Of a DNA stretch of 64,000 nt, positions 36,960 through 46,684 are shown piece after piece; within the stretch, counting starts at the first letter, position 1; each line of letters begins with the position of its first letter. The DNA is taken from NCBI GenBank assembly GCA_011754535.1, contig JAAQVN010000001.1:1550001-1614000 (forward strand). The letters run 5' to 3'. A model generated the notes under the pieces. It was not told the origin of the DNA. It was given only the letters and a program-made list of their open reading frames with translations, and did no database searches. A program made the translations under genes and the position numbers. This DNA comes from Enterobacter asburiae. GTDB taxonomy: Bacteria > Pseudomonadota > Gammaproteobacteria > Enterobacterales > Enterobacteriaceae.

Positions 36960-38165
36960 ATGACGCGAAAAATGACTTCTCTGCGCAGCCTGGCGGCAGG
37001 CTCTGCGCTCCTTTTCCTGTTTGCACCAACGCTCTACGCGGCTGAACAGGCTGCGCCCGAAGCGCCGCCTGTGGACGCGCGCGCCTGGATCCTGATGGAC
37101 TACTCCAGCGGTAAAGTGCTGGCGGAAGGCAATGCCGATGAGAAACTCGATCCGGCGAGCCTGACCAAAATCATGACCAGCTATGTCGTCGGGCAGGCGT
37201 TAAAAGCGGGCAAGATCAAGCTGGACGATATGGTTACCATCGGGAAGGATGCCTGGGCGACCGGTAACCCGGCGCTGCGCGGCTCGTCGGTGATGTTCCT
37301 GAAGCCTGGCGATCAGGTCTCCGTCTCCGATCTGAATAAAGGGGTAATCATTCAGTCGGGAAATGATGCGTGCATCGCGCTGGCCGATTACGTTGCCGGC
37401 AGCCAGGATTCTTTCATTGGTTTGATGAATGGCTACGCGCAGAAGCTCGGCTTAACCAACACCACCTTCAAAACGGTTCACGGTCTGGATGCGCCGGGAC
37501 AATTCAGTACCGCGCGCGACATGGCGCTGCTGGGGAAAGCGCTGATCCACGACGTGCCGGATGAATATGCCATCCACAAAGAGAAAGAGTTTACCTTCAA
37601 CAAAATTCGCCAGCCGAACCGCAACCGTCTGCTGTGGAGCAGCAACGTCAACGTGGACGGAATGAAGACCGGCACTACGGCCGGTGCGGGCTATAACCTG
37701 GTGGCCTCCGCGACGCAGGGCGATATGCGTCTGATCTCGGTGGTGCTGGGCACCAAAACCGACCGCATCCGCTTTAATGAATCAGAAAAACTGCTGACCT
37801 GGGGCTTCCGCTTCTATGAAACCGTGACGCCGATTAAACCGGATGCCACGTTCGTCAGCCAGCGCGTCTGGTTTGGTGACAAGAGCGAGGTGAATCTGGG
37901 GGCAGGTGAGGCCGGTTCCGTGACCATTCCGCGCGGCCAGCTGAAAAACCTGAAGGCCAGCTATACCCTGACTGACCCGCAGCTCACCGCGCCGCTGAAA
38001 AAAGGCCAGGTGGTCGGGACGATTGATTTCCAGCTAAACGGCAAGTCGATTGAACAGCGTCCGCTGATTGTGATGGAAGCGGTAGAAGAGGGCGGTTTCT
38101 TTAGCCGGATGTGGGATTTCGTGATGATGAAATTCCACGGGTGGTTTGGCAGCTGGTTTAGTTAA
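36960..38165 (+). CDS. dacC: D-alanyl-D-alanine carboxypeptidase DacC (PBP6)
   Basis: A 401-residue periplasmic penicillin-binding protein that trims the terminal D-Ala of peptidoglycan. Signal peptide about 1-28. Catalytic motifs: SLTK (Ser67, Lys70), SGN (Ser133) and KTG (Lys236). The C-terminal amphipathic helix that anchors PBP5/6 to the inner membrane is seen in [18 protein letters not shown]. Start at 36960 (GGGTGG ahead) is chosen; 36972 is also possible. Stationary-phase enzyme in E. coli. Confidence 0.95.
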   Translation: MTRKMTSLRSLAAGSALLFLFAPTLYAAEQAAPEAPPVDARAWILMDYSSGKVLAEGNADEKLDPASLTKIMTSYVVGQALKAGKIKLDDMVTIGKDAWATGNPALRGSSVMFLKPGDQVSVSDLNKGVIIQSGNDACIALADYVAGSQDSFIGLMNGYAQKLGLTNTTFKTVHGLDAPGQFSTARDMALLGKALIHDVPDEYAIHKEKEFTFNKIRQPNRNRLLWSSNVNVDGMKTGTTAGAGYNLVASATQGDMRLISVVLGTKTDRIRFNESEKLLTWGFRFYETVTPIKPDATFVSQRVWFGDKSEVNLGAGEAGSVTIPRGQLKNLKASYTLTDPQLTAPLKKGQVVGTIDFQLNGKSIEQRPLIVMEAVEEGGFFSRMWDFVMMKFHGWFGSWFS

Positions 38166-38181
38166 ATCTTGTGGGTTTTCT

Positions 38182-38215
38182 CCCTCTCCCTTTGGGAGAG
38201 GGCCGGGGTGAGGGC
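38182..38215. repeat. CCCTCTCCC/GGGAGAGGG palindromic repeat, copy 3
   Basis: CCCTCTCCCTTTGGGAGAGG then GCCGGGGTGAGGGC, followed by GTCAGGCCGCAC as in copy 1; between convergent dacC and deoR. Confidence 0.8.
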
Positions 38216-38232
38216 GTCAGGCCGCACCCCTC

Positions 38233-38991
38233 TTAATACATCAACTTCACCTGCTGCGCCTTTGCATGGGCTACAATCTCGTCGTCCGGGCGGCAATCGC
38301 TGACGATGGCGTCAAACTGCGCCAGCTCGCCCATTCTTGCCGAACGCACCTTGCCAAACTTACTGTGATCGACCACCAGCACATGGTACTGCGCGGCGCT
38401 TAACGCCCAGTGCTTCACCGGCAGCTCTTCCAGATTAAAGCAGGTTGCACCCTGGCGCACGTTCACGCCTGCGGCAGAATAAAACGCGATGTCCGGGCAT
38501 AAATTGCTGAGCGTGTCCTGCAGGTTAAGCGGCTTGAAGATGGCGTTGCTGGCGTGAAACTCGCCGCCGCAGAGGATTACCCTGCACTCGGGTTTCTCCT
38601 GAAGCGCCAGAAAGGTGTTGAGGGAGTAGCACACGGCGGTAAAAGGAATGCTGCTGTCGATGGCTTCGATAATCCACGGCGTGGTCGTTCCGCAGTCAAA
38701 AAACAGCGTCTGGTGCGGCTGTACCAGCGTGGCCGCAAGGCGCGCGGCTTTGCGTTTCTCGTCCACCAGCCGCGTCTTCTGGTCGCTGATCAGATAATGG
38801 CTGGCGCTACGCGGCTCAAGCACAATATACCCGCCCAGCAGCACCACGGGAGCGCTGTCGCTGTTCAGATCCCGACGAATGGTCATCTCTGAGACGCCGA
38901 GGAGGTTGGCGGCTTCCTTAAGATGCAGCTTATCGCTGCGCTTCAGCGCCTGTAGCAGCTGAGCAATGCGGTCATCGCGACGTGTTTCCAT
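38233..38991 (-). CDS. deoR: Deoxyribonucleoside regulator DeoR
   Basis: A 252-residue repressor matching E. coli DeoR along its whole length. N-terminal helix-turn-helix (LHLKEAANLLGVSEMTIRRDL) and C-terminal sugar-phosphate sensor with FFDCGTTTPWI near 98. It represses deoCABD and nupG, released by deoxyribose 5-phosphate. Converges on dacC. The gene begins close after the terminator of ybjG. Confidence 0.96.
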   Translation of the reverse strand: METRRDDRIAQLLQALKRSDKLHLKEAANLLGVSEMTIRRDLNSDSAPVVLLGGYIVLEPRSASHYLISDQKTRLVDEKRKAARLAATLVQPHQTLFFDCGTTTPWIIEAIDSSIPFTAVCYSLNTFLALQEKPECRVILCGGEFHASNAIFKPLNLQDTLSNLCPDIAFYSAAGVNVRQGATCFNLEELPVKHWALSAAQYHVLVVDHSKFGKVRSARMGELAQFDAIVSDCRPDDEIVAHAKAQQVKLMY

Positions 38992-39003
38992 AGTTCCTCG
39001 GGA

Positions 39004-39036
39004 TAAAAAAAGTGAACCCCCGCAGGGCGGGGGTTC
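39004..39036 (-). terminator. Terminator after ybjG
   Basis: Stem GAACCCCCG / CGGGGGTTC with a 4-base loop; on the minus strand it is followed by A, C and then T-rich CTTTTTTTATCC, 24 bases after the ybjG stop. Confidence 0.85.
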
Positions 39037-39059
39037 AAGTGTAACCTGTCAGGTTGGGG

Positions 39060-39668
39060 TTAGTCACGTATCCAGCCTTTGCGGATCGGGATAGCGAAAA
39101 TGGCACGATAGAGTGAAGACAGCGTGCGGTAGAGCGCTTCACCGAAGAGGCTCCACAGGATAGCCGCGCTCACGCAGCCAATCAGCCCGACCAGGAAACC
39201 GCCCACCATATCGAGCGGCCAGTGAACGCCCAGGTAAACGCGAGACCAGGCGATTGCCAGGGCCGCCACCATCAGGACTGCACCAGACCACAGGCGATGC
39301 CAGAACAGGAAAGCCAGCGCGAAGGTGAAGATAACCGTACCGTGATCGCTCGGGAAGGAGTCATCCGGCGCGTGGTGCAGGAAGGTATAGCCGATGCGAT
39401 CGACAAACGGACGATCGTGCGGGAACGCGTGGCCGAGAATATAGCTGACCAGTACGCTTACTCCGAGTGCCATCGCCACTTTAATCACCAGCTGGCGCTG
39501 CGCCTTGACCTGGCTGCGGGGCCCCCACAGCCAGAGAATGGCTGCCAGCGCAGGCACAATACTGATAAGGTCTTTCGCCAGAAAGGTGGCAAAATCGATC
39601 ATCCACTCTGGCGAGGCCGGGGTGGCGTTGATCAGATAAAACAGCTGATAATTCAGATTCTCTAGCAT
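39060..39668 (-). CDS. ybjG: Undecaprenyl-diphosphatase YbjG
   Basis: A 202-residue PAP2 membrane phosphatase recycling undecaprenyl diphosphate for cell-wall synthesis. Phosphatase motifs: Lys-X6-Arg-Pro ending HDRPF, PSDHGTV, and SRVYLGVHWPLD. About five membrane segments. Translation starts at 39668 in the line with the E. coli protein; a long in-frame extension upstream overlaps the preceding gene and is not used. The start is seven bases after the stop of a second PAP2 gene, so the two appear to form an operon. Confidence 0.94.
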   Translation of the reverse strand: MLENLNYQLFYLINATPASPEWMIDFATFLAKDLISIVPALAAILWLWGPRSQVKAQRQLVIKVAMALGVSVLVSYILGHAFPHDRPFVDRIGYTFLHHAPDDSFPSDHGTVIFTFALAFLFWHRLWSGAVLMVAALAIAWSRVYLGVHWPLDMVGGFLVGLIGCVSAAILWSLFGEALYRTLSSLYRAIFAIPIRKGWIRD

Positions 39669-39675
39669 AGCGTTA

Positions 39676-40404
39676 TCACTCTTTTGCAAACCGGGTGGAA
39701 ACCAGCCCGTAGACTGCCACCTGGGAAAACCAGACCCACCACCCGGCCCACAGGTTGTGAGAGAAAAAATGTGCCCCGCGCATGACCTGGCCGAAGCCCA
39801 TCGCCAGACCGAGCAGCACGCCGAGGGCAACAAAACTCCAGGCGAGACGCGGACGCTTGCGCCAGAAGGCAAAAAACAGCCCCATCACCATAAAGCCGCT
39901 GGAGGAATGACCTCCTGGGAAACAGCGCCCCGGACCGCTGTCTGCCGGAACGGAACTGAACAGAGGATAAGACACGGCCTTACCGCCATATTCCACCAGA
40001 TCCCACGGACAGCTATGGTGGCTCATGCTTTTCAGCACGCCGACCACCAGCGCGCCAAGCCCCATCAGCAGCGCAGCGGTGACCAGCCTTGCATTACGTT
40101 TATAAGCGCCGTAAAACAGCGCCATGGCGCCTAAGGCGATCGCAATGTACTTCGCCAGACGATGGTTCAGCAGATCCAGCAGGTGGTCTTTTTGCAGCGG
40201 GAAAGTCTGTGTCGCCGCGTCATACCAAAAGCCGGTGATCCATCTGTCGAACGCTTCATTGCGCGATAGCCACGTAAACACCACGGCAAGGACTATCAGC
40301 ACTAAAAGCTGATAACCATAAAAGCGGGGCGGTAAGCGGTAAAGTCGTTTTGTCTTATTTGTCTGTAAGTTAGACAATTCTGAACGGCTGGAGGTGAGTG
40401 CCAT
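39676..40404 (-). CDS. PAP2-superfamily membrane phosphatase, divergent motifs
   Basis: A 242-residue protein with about six membrane segments and a cytoplasmic head of some 28 residues. PAP2 motifs are recognisable but altered: Lys125-X6-Cys-Pro in KSMSHHSCPWDL (Cys where Arg is usual), CFPGGHSSSG with His166, and R209-G-A-H212-F-F-S-H216 (His where Asp is usual). CPWDL with PGGHSSSG suits the subfamily of PAP2 'membrane-associated enzymes' rather than YbjG or LpxT. Lipid A or phosphatidylglycerophosphate phosphatase activity is possible but unproved. No E. coli K-12 counterpart stands here. Ribosome site weak; ybjG follows by seven bases. Confidence 0.8.
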   Translation of the reverse strand: MALTSSRSELSNLQTNKTKRLYRLPPRFYGYQLLVLIVLAVVFTWLSRNEAFDRWITGFWYDAATQTFPLQKDHLLDLLNHRLAKYIAIALGAMALFYGAYKRNARLVTAALLMGLGALVVGVLKSMSHHSCPWDLVEYGGKAVSYPLFSSVPADSGPGRCFPGGHSSSGFMVMGLFFAFWRKRPRLAWSFVALGVLLGLAMGFGQVMRGAHFFSHNLWAGWWVWFSQVAVYGLVSTRFAKE

Positions 40405-40572
40405 AATATGAGGTCGTTGACGAATAATCGGGCTATCATAAATCTGTCAACTTAAGGAAACCTTAAACGAAGACGATATGTGCTTTATTTCTGTTTATCC
40501 TCGATAAATTACTATCTCGGGCTGCGGCATTTCATTACACTCGTCGCGATTTTGTCATCATAAAGAGATTGC

Positions 40573-41805
40573 ATGTTAAACCGTTCTACTTCTGGTTCAC
40601 GTCTGGGTCGTCAGGCGTTGCTTTTCCCCCTGTGTCTGGTGCTCTACGAATTCTCTACCTATATCGGCAACGATATGATCCAGCCCGGTATGCTGGCCGT
40701 TGTGGAGCAGTACAACGCGGGAATTGAGTGGGTGCCGACCTCCATGACCGCCTACCTGGCCGGCGGCATGTTTTTACAGTGGCTGTTAGGCCCGCTGTCG
40801 GATCGTATTGGCCGCCGCCCGGTCATGCTGACGGGTGTGGTGTGGTTTATCGTCACCTGTCTTGCTACGCTGCTGGCACAAAACATTGAGCAATTTACCC
40901 TGCTGCGCTTCCTGCAGGGGGTCAGCCTGTGCTTTATCGGCGCCGTGGGGTATGCCGCCATTCAGGAGTCGTTTGAAGAGGCGGTGTGTATCAAAATTAC
41001 CGCGCTGATGGCGAACGTGGCGCTGATCGCCCCCTTACTCGGGCCGCTGGTGGGGGCCGCATGGGTGCACGTTGCACCGTGGGAAGGGATGTTTGTGCTC
41101 TTTGCCGTTCTCGCCGCTATTGCGTTCTTCGGCCTGCACCGTGCGATGCCGGAAACGGCTACCCGTCTGGGCGAAAAACTCTCGCTGAAAGAGCTGGGCC
41201 GGGATTACAAAGCAGTGCTGAAAAATGGCCGCTTTGTGGCGGGGGCGCTGGCGACCGGATTCGTTAGCCTGCCGCTGCTGGCGTGGATCGCGCAGTCACC
41301 GGTGATAATCATCAGCGGTGAAAAACTCAGCAGTTACGAGTACGGCCTGCTGCAGGTGCCGATCTTTGGCGCGCTGATTATCGGTAACCTGGTACTGGCC
41401 CGTCTAACGTCTCGCCGCACCGTGCGTTCCCTGATTATTATGGGCGGCTGGCCGATTGCGGCAGGTCTGATTCTTGCTGCGGTGGCGACCGTCGCGTCAT
41501 CCCACGCGTACTTGTGGATGACGGCGGGGCTGAGTATTTATGCTTTCGGGATTGGCGTGGCGAACGCCGGCCTGGTGCGCCTGACGCTGTTTGCGAGCGA
41601 GATGAGTAAAGGCACGGTGTCCGCGGCGATGGGGATGCTGCAGATGCTGATTTTTACCGTCGGTATCGAAGTGAGCAAGCATGCCTACGCCCTGGGCGGC
41701 AACGGTCTGTTCAGCCTGTTTAACCTCGCCAACGGCGCGCTGTGGGTTGGCCTGATGGTGGTGTTCCTGAAAGACAAACGCGTCGGAAACGCCCTGCAAC
41801 CTTAA
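40573..41805 (+). CDS. mdfA: Multidrug efflux MFS transporter MdfA
   Basis: A 410-residue, 12-segment DHA1 drug:proton antiporter (also called Cmr/CmlA), very close to E. coli MdfA. Glu26 and Asp34 of the first segment are in [15 protein letters not shown]; the motif-A loop [14 protein letters not shown] and motif [16 protein letters not shown] are intact. It exports chloramphenicol, cationic dyes and fluoroquinolones in E. coli and helps alkali tolerance. GAG-rich ribosome site 9 bases ahead. Divergent from the PAP2 gene across 168 bases. Confidence 0.96.
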   Translation: MLNRSTSGSRLGRQALLFPLCLVLYEFSTYIGNDMIQPGMLAVVEQYNAGIEWVPTSMTAYLAGGMFLQWLLGPLSDRIGRRPVMLTGVVWFIVTCLATLLAQNIEQFTLLRFLQGVSLCFIGAVGYAAIQESFEEAVCIKITALMANVALIAPLLGPLVGAAWVHVAPWEGMFVLFAVLAAIAFFGLHRAMPETATRLGEKLSLKELGRDYKAVLKNGRFVAGALATGFVSLPLLAWIAQSPVIIISGEKLSSYEYGLLQVPIFGALIIGNLVLARLTSRRTVRSLIIMGGWPIAAGLILAAVATVASSHAYLWMTAGLSIYAFGIGVANAGLVRLTLFASEMSKGTVSAAMGMLQMLIFTVGIEVSKHAYALGGNGLFSLFNLANGALWVGLMVVFLKDKRVGNALQP

Positions 41806-41844
41806 TTCTTATTCCCTTTCCCTGTGTGAGTGCACGGAACAGTC

Positions 41845-41878
41845 CCCTCTCCCTGTGGGAGAGGGCTAGGGTGAGGGC
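41845..41878. repeat. CCCTCTCCC/GGGAGAGGG palindromic repeat, copy 4
   Basis: CCCTCTCCCTGTGGGAGAGG then GCTAGGGTGAGGGC, followed by ACCAGACCGCAC; a partial copy (CCCTTTCCCTGTGTGAG) precedes it at 41813-41829. Between convergent mdfA and ybjI. Confidence 0.8.
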
Positions 41879-41894
41879 ACCAGACCGCACGGTA

Positions 41895-42707
41895 TCAATT
41901 AAACGGTGCCTCCCCGTTCAGCACCTTCTCAATCACGTTTAAAACGCCTTCATCGTTATTGTGTGGCGCTTCAAAACGCGCCGCCGCTTTAATATGCGGT
42001 CTGGCATTCGCCATCGCAAAGCTGAACCCGGACTGGCGCAGCATCTCCACGTCGTTGCCGCTGTCGCCGAAGGCAACCACTTCGCTATCGTCTATGCCCC
42101 AGCGCTTTTGCAGGATCCGCAGACCGTTGGCTTTATGCACGCCGGGGATAATCAGGTCAATGCTGCCGTGACCGGTGGTGACGGGCACCATAATGTCGCT
42201 CAGCTTTTCATGCAGCAGCGCCTGAATGCGCGGAATTTCATCATCGGAAACGTTGAGCCCGAACTTGAAGAAGATGTCGTTCAGGTTGTCGAAATCCTGC
42301 ACCCTTTCGAGGCGGTGATAATATTTTGACGCGATATCAATGAAGGCATCGTCATAGGCCTTAAGGGTGTAGGCGCTGCCTTTCCCGCAGGCGATAATCT
42401 CAATGCCGGGGACATCATTCAACACGGTGGCCACGGTGCTGAAATGCGCTTTTGTCAGCTCGCCGTTGAATACATCTTCCCCGGCATCGACCACCCAGCC
42501 GCCGTTTTCAGCGACGAACGCAATTTCATGCGCGATCTCCGGGAAAAAGGAGATCAGCTGGTAATACTGGTTACCGCTGGCGACCACGAAGCGAATGCCT
42601 TGCGCCTTCATGCGCGCATACTGCCCCAGAAAGCGCGGGCGGTTATAGGTCTTGGCATCACTCAGGAATGTGCCATCCATGTCGACGGCGATCAGTTTAA
42701 CGCTCAT
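41895..42707 (-). CDS. ybjI: Sugar phosphatase YbjI (Cof-type HAD family)
   Basis: A 270-residue HAD phosphatase; E. coli YbjI is a flavin-mononucleotide / sugar-phosphate phosphatase. Motif [29 protein letters not shown], and motif [16 protein letters not shown]. It strongly resembles YbiV in this window, including the identical stretch [18 protein letters not shown], so the two arose by duplication. Its start overlaps the 3' end of ybjJ by 11 bases. Confidence 0.94.
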   Translation of the reverse strand: MSVKLIAVDMDGTFLSDAKTYNRPRFLGQYARMKAQGIRFVVASGNQYYQLISFFPEIAHEIAFVAENGGWVVDAGEDVFNGELTKAHFSTVATVLNDVPGIEIIACGKGSAYTLKAYDDAFIDIASKYYHRLERVQDFDNLNDIFFKFGLNVSDDEIPRIQALLHEKLSDIMVPVTTGHGSIDLIIPGVHKANGLRILQKRWGIDDSEVVAFGDSGNDVEMLRQSGFSFAMANARPHIKAAARFEAPHNNDEGVLNVIEKVLNGEAPFN

Positions 42708-43911
42708 ATCCCTTCTCCAGTGTCGTTTGATTCGTTTCCGGCTTTGCCACCGCGCGCGCCACCAGCGCCGCGATGATGACCAACCCTAATACCACCAGCA
42801 TGGCGCTGCGCAGCCCGTAGTGCTCGCCGAGGAAGCCGAGCAGCGGTGGCCCGACCAGGAAGGCAAGATAGCCCGTGGTCGCCACCACGCTGACGCGCGT
42901 CGGGGCATCCGGGCCGGTATCGCTGGCGGCTGAAATGGTCAGCGGGAAGCCGAGCGACGCGCCCAGACCCCAGAGGATCACCGAGACCCCGGCAATCCAG
43001 TCCACGTCCACAAAGACGATCATCGCAATACCCAGGCCGCCCAGCAGGGCGCTGGCGCGCACCACCGCCACGCGGCTGTAGCGGTCGATAAACCAGCCGC
43101 CGGTGAAGCGCCCGACGGTCATCCCCAGCGTAAACCCGGCGTAAATCAGCGAACCGGAGGTCGGGCTAAAGCCGTGACCGTCCACCATCAGCAACGGCAG
43201 CCAGTCGTTGGCGGAACCTTCCGCGAAAGCCATCGCCAGCACCACCACGCCGATGAGCATCAGTTGGAAATCGCGGTAGAAGGGTAGCCCTTTTTCCGCC
43301 GAATGCTGTTCTTCAGCGGAATTCTTGCCGGTACCGTTCGGGATCGCCCGGATGCCGGTCAGGATCGGAATGATGCACACCAGCGCCGCCAGCAGAATAT
43401 GCAGATTCGCGCTCACGCCGGTGGCCGTCAGCGCCATCCCCACGCCCGCGCCGGCGAGCGTGCCGAGGCTGTAAAAACCGTGCATCATCGGCAGCACGGT
43501 TTTGTTCATCTCGCGCTCGACCGCCGCCCCTTCAACGTTGATGGCAACCTCAGCCGAACCGAAGCTGCCGCCAAATACCGTCAGCCCCAGGGCAAACAGC
43601 ACCGGCGAGGCAAACCACAGCGCCACGCTTAATATCACCATCCCGAACACCGCGAAGCACATGGTGGTGCGGATCACCGCCCGCGTACCGAAGCGCTTCA
43701 CCAGCCAGGCAGAGCAGAGAATGCCGCTCATGGAGCCTATCGACAGGCCGAACAGGACGATGCCCATCTCAGCGGTAGAAACGGACAAAATATCGCGAAT
43801 GGCGGGGGTGCGCGTGGCCCAGGAGGCCATCAGCAGGCCGGGAATGAAGAAGAACATAAACAGCGCCCACATGCGGAGCTGCAGGGCTTTACGGGGAGAG
43901 GTCAGCGTCAT
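42697..43911 (-). CDS. ybjJ: MFS transporter YbjJ
   Basis: A 404-residue inner-membrane transporter of the major facilitator superfamily with 12 segments, matching E. coli YbjJ. Recognisable: [40 protein letters not shown] and the loop [16 protein letters not shown]. Substrate unknown. The start at 43911 is chosen from the E. coli N-terminus; the ribosome site is weak. Overlaps ybjI, with which it is probably co-translated, and is divergent from rcdA across a palindrome. Confidence 0.92.
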   Translation of the reverse strand: MTLTSPRKALQLRMWALFMFFFIPGLLMASWATRTPAIRDILSVSTAEMGIVLFGLSIGSMSGILCSAWLVKRFGTRAVIRTTMCFAVFGMVILSVALWFASPVLFALGLTVFGGSFGSAEVAINVEGAAVEREMNKTVLPMMHGFYSLGTLAGAGVGMALTATGVSANLHILLAALVCIIPILTGIRAIPNGTGKNSAEEQHSAEKGLPFYRDFQLMLIGVVVLAMAFAEGSANDWLPLLMVDGHGFSPTSGSLIYAGFTLGMTVGRFTGGWFIDRYSRVAVVRASALLGGLGIAMIVFVDVDWIAGVSVILWGLGASLGFPLTISAASDTGPDAPTRVSVVATTGYLAFLVGPPLLGFLGEHYGLRSAMLVVLGLVIIAALVARAVAKPETNQTTLEKGYER

Positions 43912-43953
43912 TGGGGAGCACCAGAAGTACAACGATAGCGACAACACTAGCAA

Positions 43954-43977
43954 GTTTGTGTACATTTGTACATAAAC
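43954..43977. promoter_or_regulatory. 24-bp palindrome, likely RcdA operator
   Basis: GTTT-G-TGTACA-TT-TGTACA-T-AAAC: inner arms TGTACA and outer arms GTTT/AAAC match perfectly, with one mismatched pair. It sits between the divergent ybjJ and rcdA starts (43 bases and 15 bases away), where a TetR-family dimer would repress both. Confidence 0.7.
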
Positions 43978-43991
43978 CACGTGAGGAATTT

Positions 43992-44543
43992 ATGAGCAGA
44001 CCACCGAACGATCCGCATCGCCGGGAGAAGATCCTGCAGGCCACGCTCGATACCATTGCCGAGCACGGGATTCACGCCGTCACGCACCGTAAAATCGCCA
44101 CCTGCGCGGGCGTGCCGCTGGGGTCGATGACCTATTATTTCGACGGTATGGAGCCGCTGCTGGAGGAGGCCTTCACATGGTTTACCCGACAGATGTCGCA
44201 GCAATACCGGGATTTCTTCTCGGGCGTCACCGGGCCGGAAATGGCGTGCGAATCCATCACCACGCTGATCCACAGCTCGCAGGTGACCACGCCGCACAAC
44301 ATGGCGCTGATGTATCAGCTCTACGCCTTTATGCACCGCAGCGCGGCGCTCAAAACGGTGATGCAGGACTGGATGAAGATGAGCCAGACCACGCTGGAGC
44401 AGTGGTTCGACCCGGTCACCACTCGCGCGCTGGACGCGTTTATCGAAGGGATGACGCTGCACTATGTCACCGACCGGGCGCCGTTAACCCGCGAAGAGAT
44501 CCGGGCGATGGTGGGGAGAATTGCGGGCGAGGGGAACCCTTAG
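43992..44543 (+). CDS. rcdA: TetR-family regulator RcdA (YbjK)
   Basis: A 183-residue regulator. N-terminal helix-turn-helix: [20 protein letters not shown] then [21 protein letters not shown]. coli RcdA activates csgD and other stress/biofilm genes. Start at 43992 after GAGGAA. Transcribed away from ybjJ-ybjI over a strong palindrome, which suggests autoregulation and control of that transporter operon. Converges on arsC. Confidence 0.9.
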   Translation: MSRPPNDPHRREKILQATLDTIAEHGIHAVTHRKIATCAGVPLGSMTYYFDGMEPLLEEAFTWFTRQMSQQYRDFFSGVTGPEMACESITTLIHSSQVTTPHNMALMYQLYAFMHRSAALKTVMQDWMKMSQTTLEQWFDPVTTRALDAFIEGMTLHYVTDRAPLTREEIRAMVGRIAGEGNP

Positions 44544-44564
44544 GCATCACTCGCCCTGCCAGTT

Positions 44565-44996
44565 TTACCTGGGTTCGATTTTGTTCCCGCTGGCGTCCAC
44601 GACGGCTTCACCATCCTCTTTGGTAAACGCCCCTTTCTGCGCCTCCGGCAGAATGTCGAGCACGACTTCAGACGGGCGGCACAGGCGGGTACCAAGCGGC
44701 GTCACCACGATTGGACGGTTAATCAGGATCGGGTATTGCAGCATAAAATCGATAAGCTGGTCGTCGGTGAAGGTATCTTCAGCAAGGCCGAGCTGTTCAT
44801 ACGGCTCCACGTTTTTACGCAGCAGATCCCGCACCGAAATGCCCATGTCGGCAATCAGGGTGGTCAGCTTCTCGCGCGACGGCGGGGTTTCCAGATAGAG
44901 GATAATCTCCGGCTCCGTGCCGCTGTTGCGGATCATCTCCAGCGTATTGCGCGACGTGCCGCAGGCGGGGTTGTGATAAATGGTGATGTGGCTCAT
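44565..44996 (-). CDS. arsC: Arsenate reductase ArsC (glutaredoxin-dependent)
   Basis: A 143-residue thioredoxin-fold enzyme reducing arsenate to arsenite with glutathione and glutaredoxin. Active Cys12 lies in YHNPACGTSRNTL; the substrate-binding arginines are in NRPIVVTPLGTRLCRPSE. Last gene of arsRBC, 12 bases after arsB. GrxA encoded in this window may serve as a reductant (inference). Confidence 0.95.
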   Translation of the reverse strand: MSHITIYHNPACGTSRNTLEMIRNSGTEPEIILYLETPPSREKLTTLIADMGISVRDLLRKNVEPYEQLGLAEDTFTDDQLIDFMLQYPILINRPIVVTPLGTRLCRPSEVVLDILPEAQKGAFTKEDGEAVVDASGNKIEPR

Positions 44997-45008
44997 ATCA
45001 GTGGCTCA

Positions 45009-46298
45009 TTACAGTGTGAAGGAGAGACGTAGCGCCAGCGCGGCGAGCGTCACAAACAGGACCGGCAGCGTCATGATGATGCCCGTCCGGAAATAGTAGC
45101 CCCAGGTAATCGTCATGTTTTTCTGCGCCAGCACGTGGAGCCAGAGCAGGGTGGCGAGGCTACCGATAGGCGTGATTTTCGGCCCCAGATCGCAGCCAAT
45201 TACGTTGGCGTAAATCATCGCGTCCTTGATCAATCCCGTCGCCGTACTGCCCTCAATGGAGAGCGCGCCAATCAGCACCGTGGGCATATTGTTCATTATG
45301 GATGACAGAAACGCGGTGATGAACCCGGTCCCCAGCGTGGTGGCCCACAGTCCGTGTCCGGCCAGGCTATTCAGTACACCTGTGAGAGAGTCCGTCAGCC
45401 CGGCATTGCGCAGGCCATACACCACCAGATACATCCCCAGCGAGAAGATAACAATTTGCCACGGTGCGCCGCGCAGCACTTTTCCGGTGTTTATCGCATG
45501 CCCGCGTTTTGCAACGGTAAACAAAATCAGCGCGCCGACGGTGGCGATGGCGCTGACCGGAATGCCGAGAGGTTCAAGCACAAAGAAGCCGACGAGCAGA
45601 AGCAGCAGCACGATCCAGCCCGTTCTGAACGTCGGGAGATCGTGAATGGCCCGCGCGGGCTCCTGAAGTTTCGCCAGGTCATATTCCGGGGGAATTTCCT
45701 TGCGGAAGAAGAGATGCAGCATCACCAGCGTTGCGGCAATCGCGGCGATATCTACCGGGATCATCACCGAGGCGTATTCGCTGAACCCCAGCTTAAAGAA
45801 GTCTGCCGACACGATGTTGACCAGATTGGATACAATCAGCGGCAGGCTTGCGGTATCGGCGATAAAACCTGCCGCCATCACAAACGCCAGCGTGGCCTGC
45901 TTGCTGAAGCCCAGCGCCAGCAGCATGGCGATAACGATAGGCGTGAGGATCAGCGCCGCACCGTCATTGGCAAACAGCGCCGCCACGGCCGCACCCAGCA
46001 GTACGATATAAGTAAACAGCAATCGACCGCGACCGTTTCCCCAGCGGGCAACGTGCAGCGCCGCCCATTCGAAAAAGCCGGACTCATCCAGCAGCAGGCT
46101 GATGATGATGACGGCGATAAACGTTGCCGTAGCGTTCCAGACGATATTCCACACCACAGGTATATCGTTAATGTGGATCACTCCGCTTGCCAGTGCCAGC
46201 AGAGCGCCAATGGTCGCGCTCCAGCCGATACTGAGCCCCTTTGGCTGCCAAATGACCAGCACCAGCGTAAACAGAAAAATAGCCCCTGCCAGAAACAT
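45009..46298 (-). CDS. arsB: Arsenite/antimonite efflux permease ArsB
   Basis: A 429-residue, 12-segment arsenite:proton antiporter. The conserved half-repeats [16 protein letters not shown] and [15 protein letters not shown], and the first segment [20 protein letters not shown], match E. coli ArsB. No arsA ATPase is present, so it works as a secondary pump. Starts 41 bases after arsR, with CGGAG ahead. Confidence 0.96.
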   Translation of the reverse strand: MFLAGAIFLFTLVLVIWQPKGLSIGWSATIGALLALASGVIHINDIPVVWNIVWNATATFIAVIIISLLLDESGFFEWAALHVARWGNGRGRLLFTYIVLLGAAVAALFANDGAALILTPIVIAMLLALGFSKQATLAFVMAAGFIADTASLPLIVSNLVNIVSADFFKLGFSEYASVMIPVDIAAIAATLVMLHLFFRKEIPPEYDLAKLQEPARAIHDLPTFRTGWIVLLLLLVGFFVLEPLGIPVSAIATVGALILFTVAKRGHAINTGKVLRGAPWQIVIFSLGMYLVVYGLRNAGLTDSLTGVLNSLAGHGLWATTLGTGFITAFLSSIMNNMPTVLIGALSIEGSTATGLIKDAMIYANVIGCDLGPKITPIGSLATLLWLHVLAQKNMTITWGYYFRTGIIMTLPVLFVTLAALALRLSFTL

Positions 46299-46338
46299 CT
46301 TTTACTCCGTTATATCTGTTTTTGTGAATGTATTGTTA

Positions 46339-46659
46339 TCAGCACGAGCCCGGAAGCCGGTTTTTAAGCTTCATGCGCGTCTCTTCCCGCAGGCAGTTCC
46401 AGCTGTTGTCGATAACGGTTGCCGCCCATGCAGGCATGTTGGGAGAGAGACGGTAATGGACCCATTTGCCCTCGCGACGGTCGATCACCAGCCCGGACTC
46501 GCGCAGCAGCGCCATGTGGCGGGAGACCTTCGGCTGAGATTCGGCGGTCGCGGCGCAGAGATCGCAGACGCACAGCTCGCCCGCTTCACGAAGCAGCATG
46601 ACGATGGCGAGCCGCGTTTCGTCGGAGAGGGTTTTGAAGAGCTGGAGGGGGTGGAGCAT
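46339..46659 (-). CDS. arsR: Arsenic-responsive repressor ArsR
   Basis: A 106-residue winged-helix repressor. The arsenite-binding cysteines are in GELCVCDLCAA, overlapping the recognition helix PKVSRHMALLRESGLV; binding of As(III) releases DNA. First gene of the operon. An operator-like AT-rich repeat lies 26 bases upstream. The operon lies between rcdA and rybB, an interval without ars genes in E. coli K-12. Confidence 0.95.
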   Translation of the reverse strand: MLHPLQLFKTLSDETRLAIVMLLREAGELCVCDLCAATAESQPKVSRHMALLRESGLVIDRREGKWVHYRLSPNMPAWAATVIDNSWNCLREETRMKLKNRLPGSC

Positions 46660-46684
46660 GCGGATTCCTGCTAGCGGATTAACT

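Noticed and set aside
39669..39872. N-terminal extension of ybjG
   Set aside because: The open frame continues 68 codons upstream but overlaps the PAP2 gene; the ATG at 39668 aligns with E. coli YbjG.
12765..41878. CCCTCTCCC repeats as a CRISPR array
   Set aside because: Copies are thousands of bases apart, have internal palindromes and no regular spacers.
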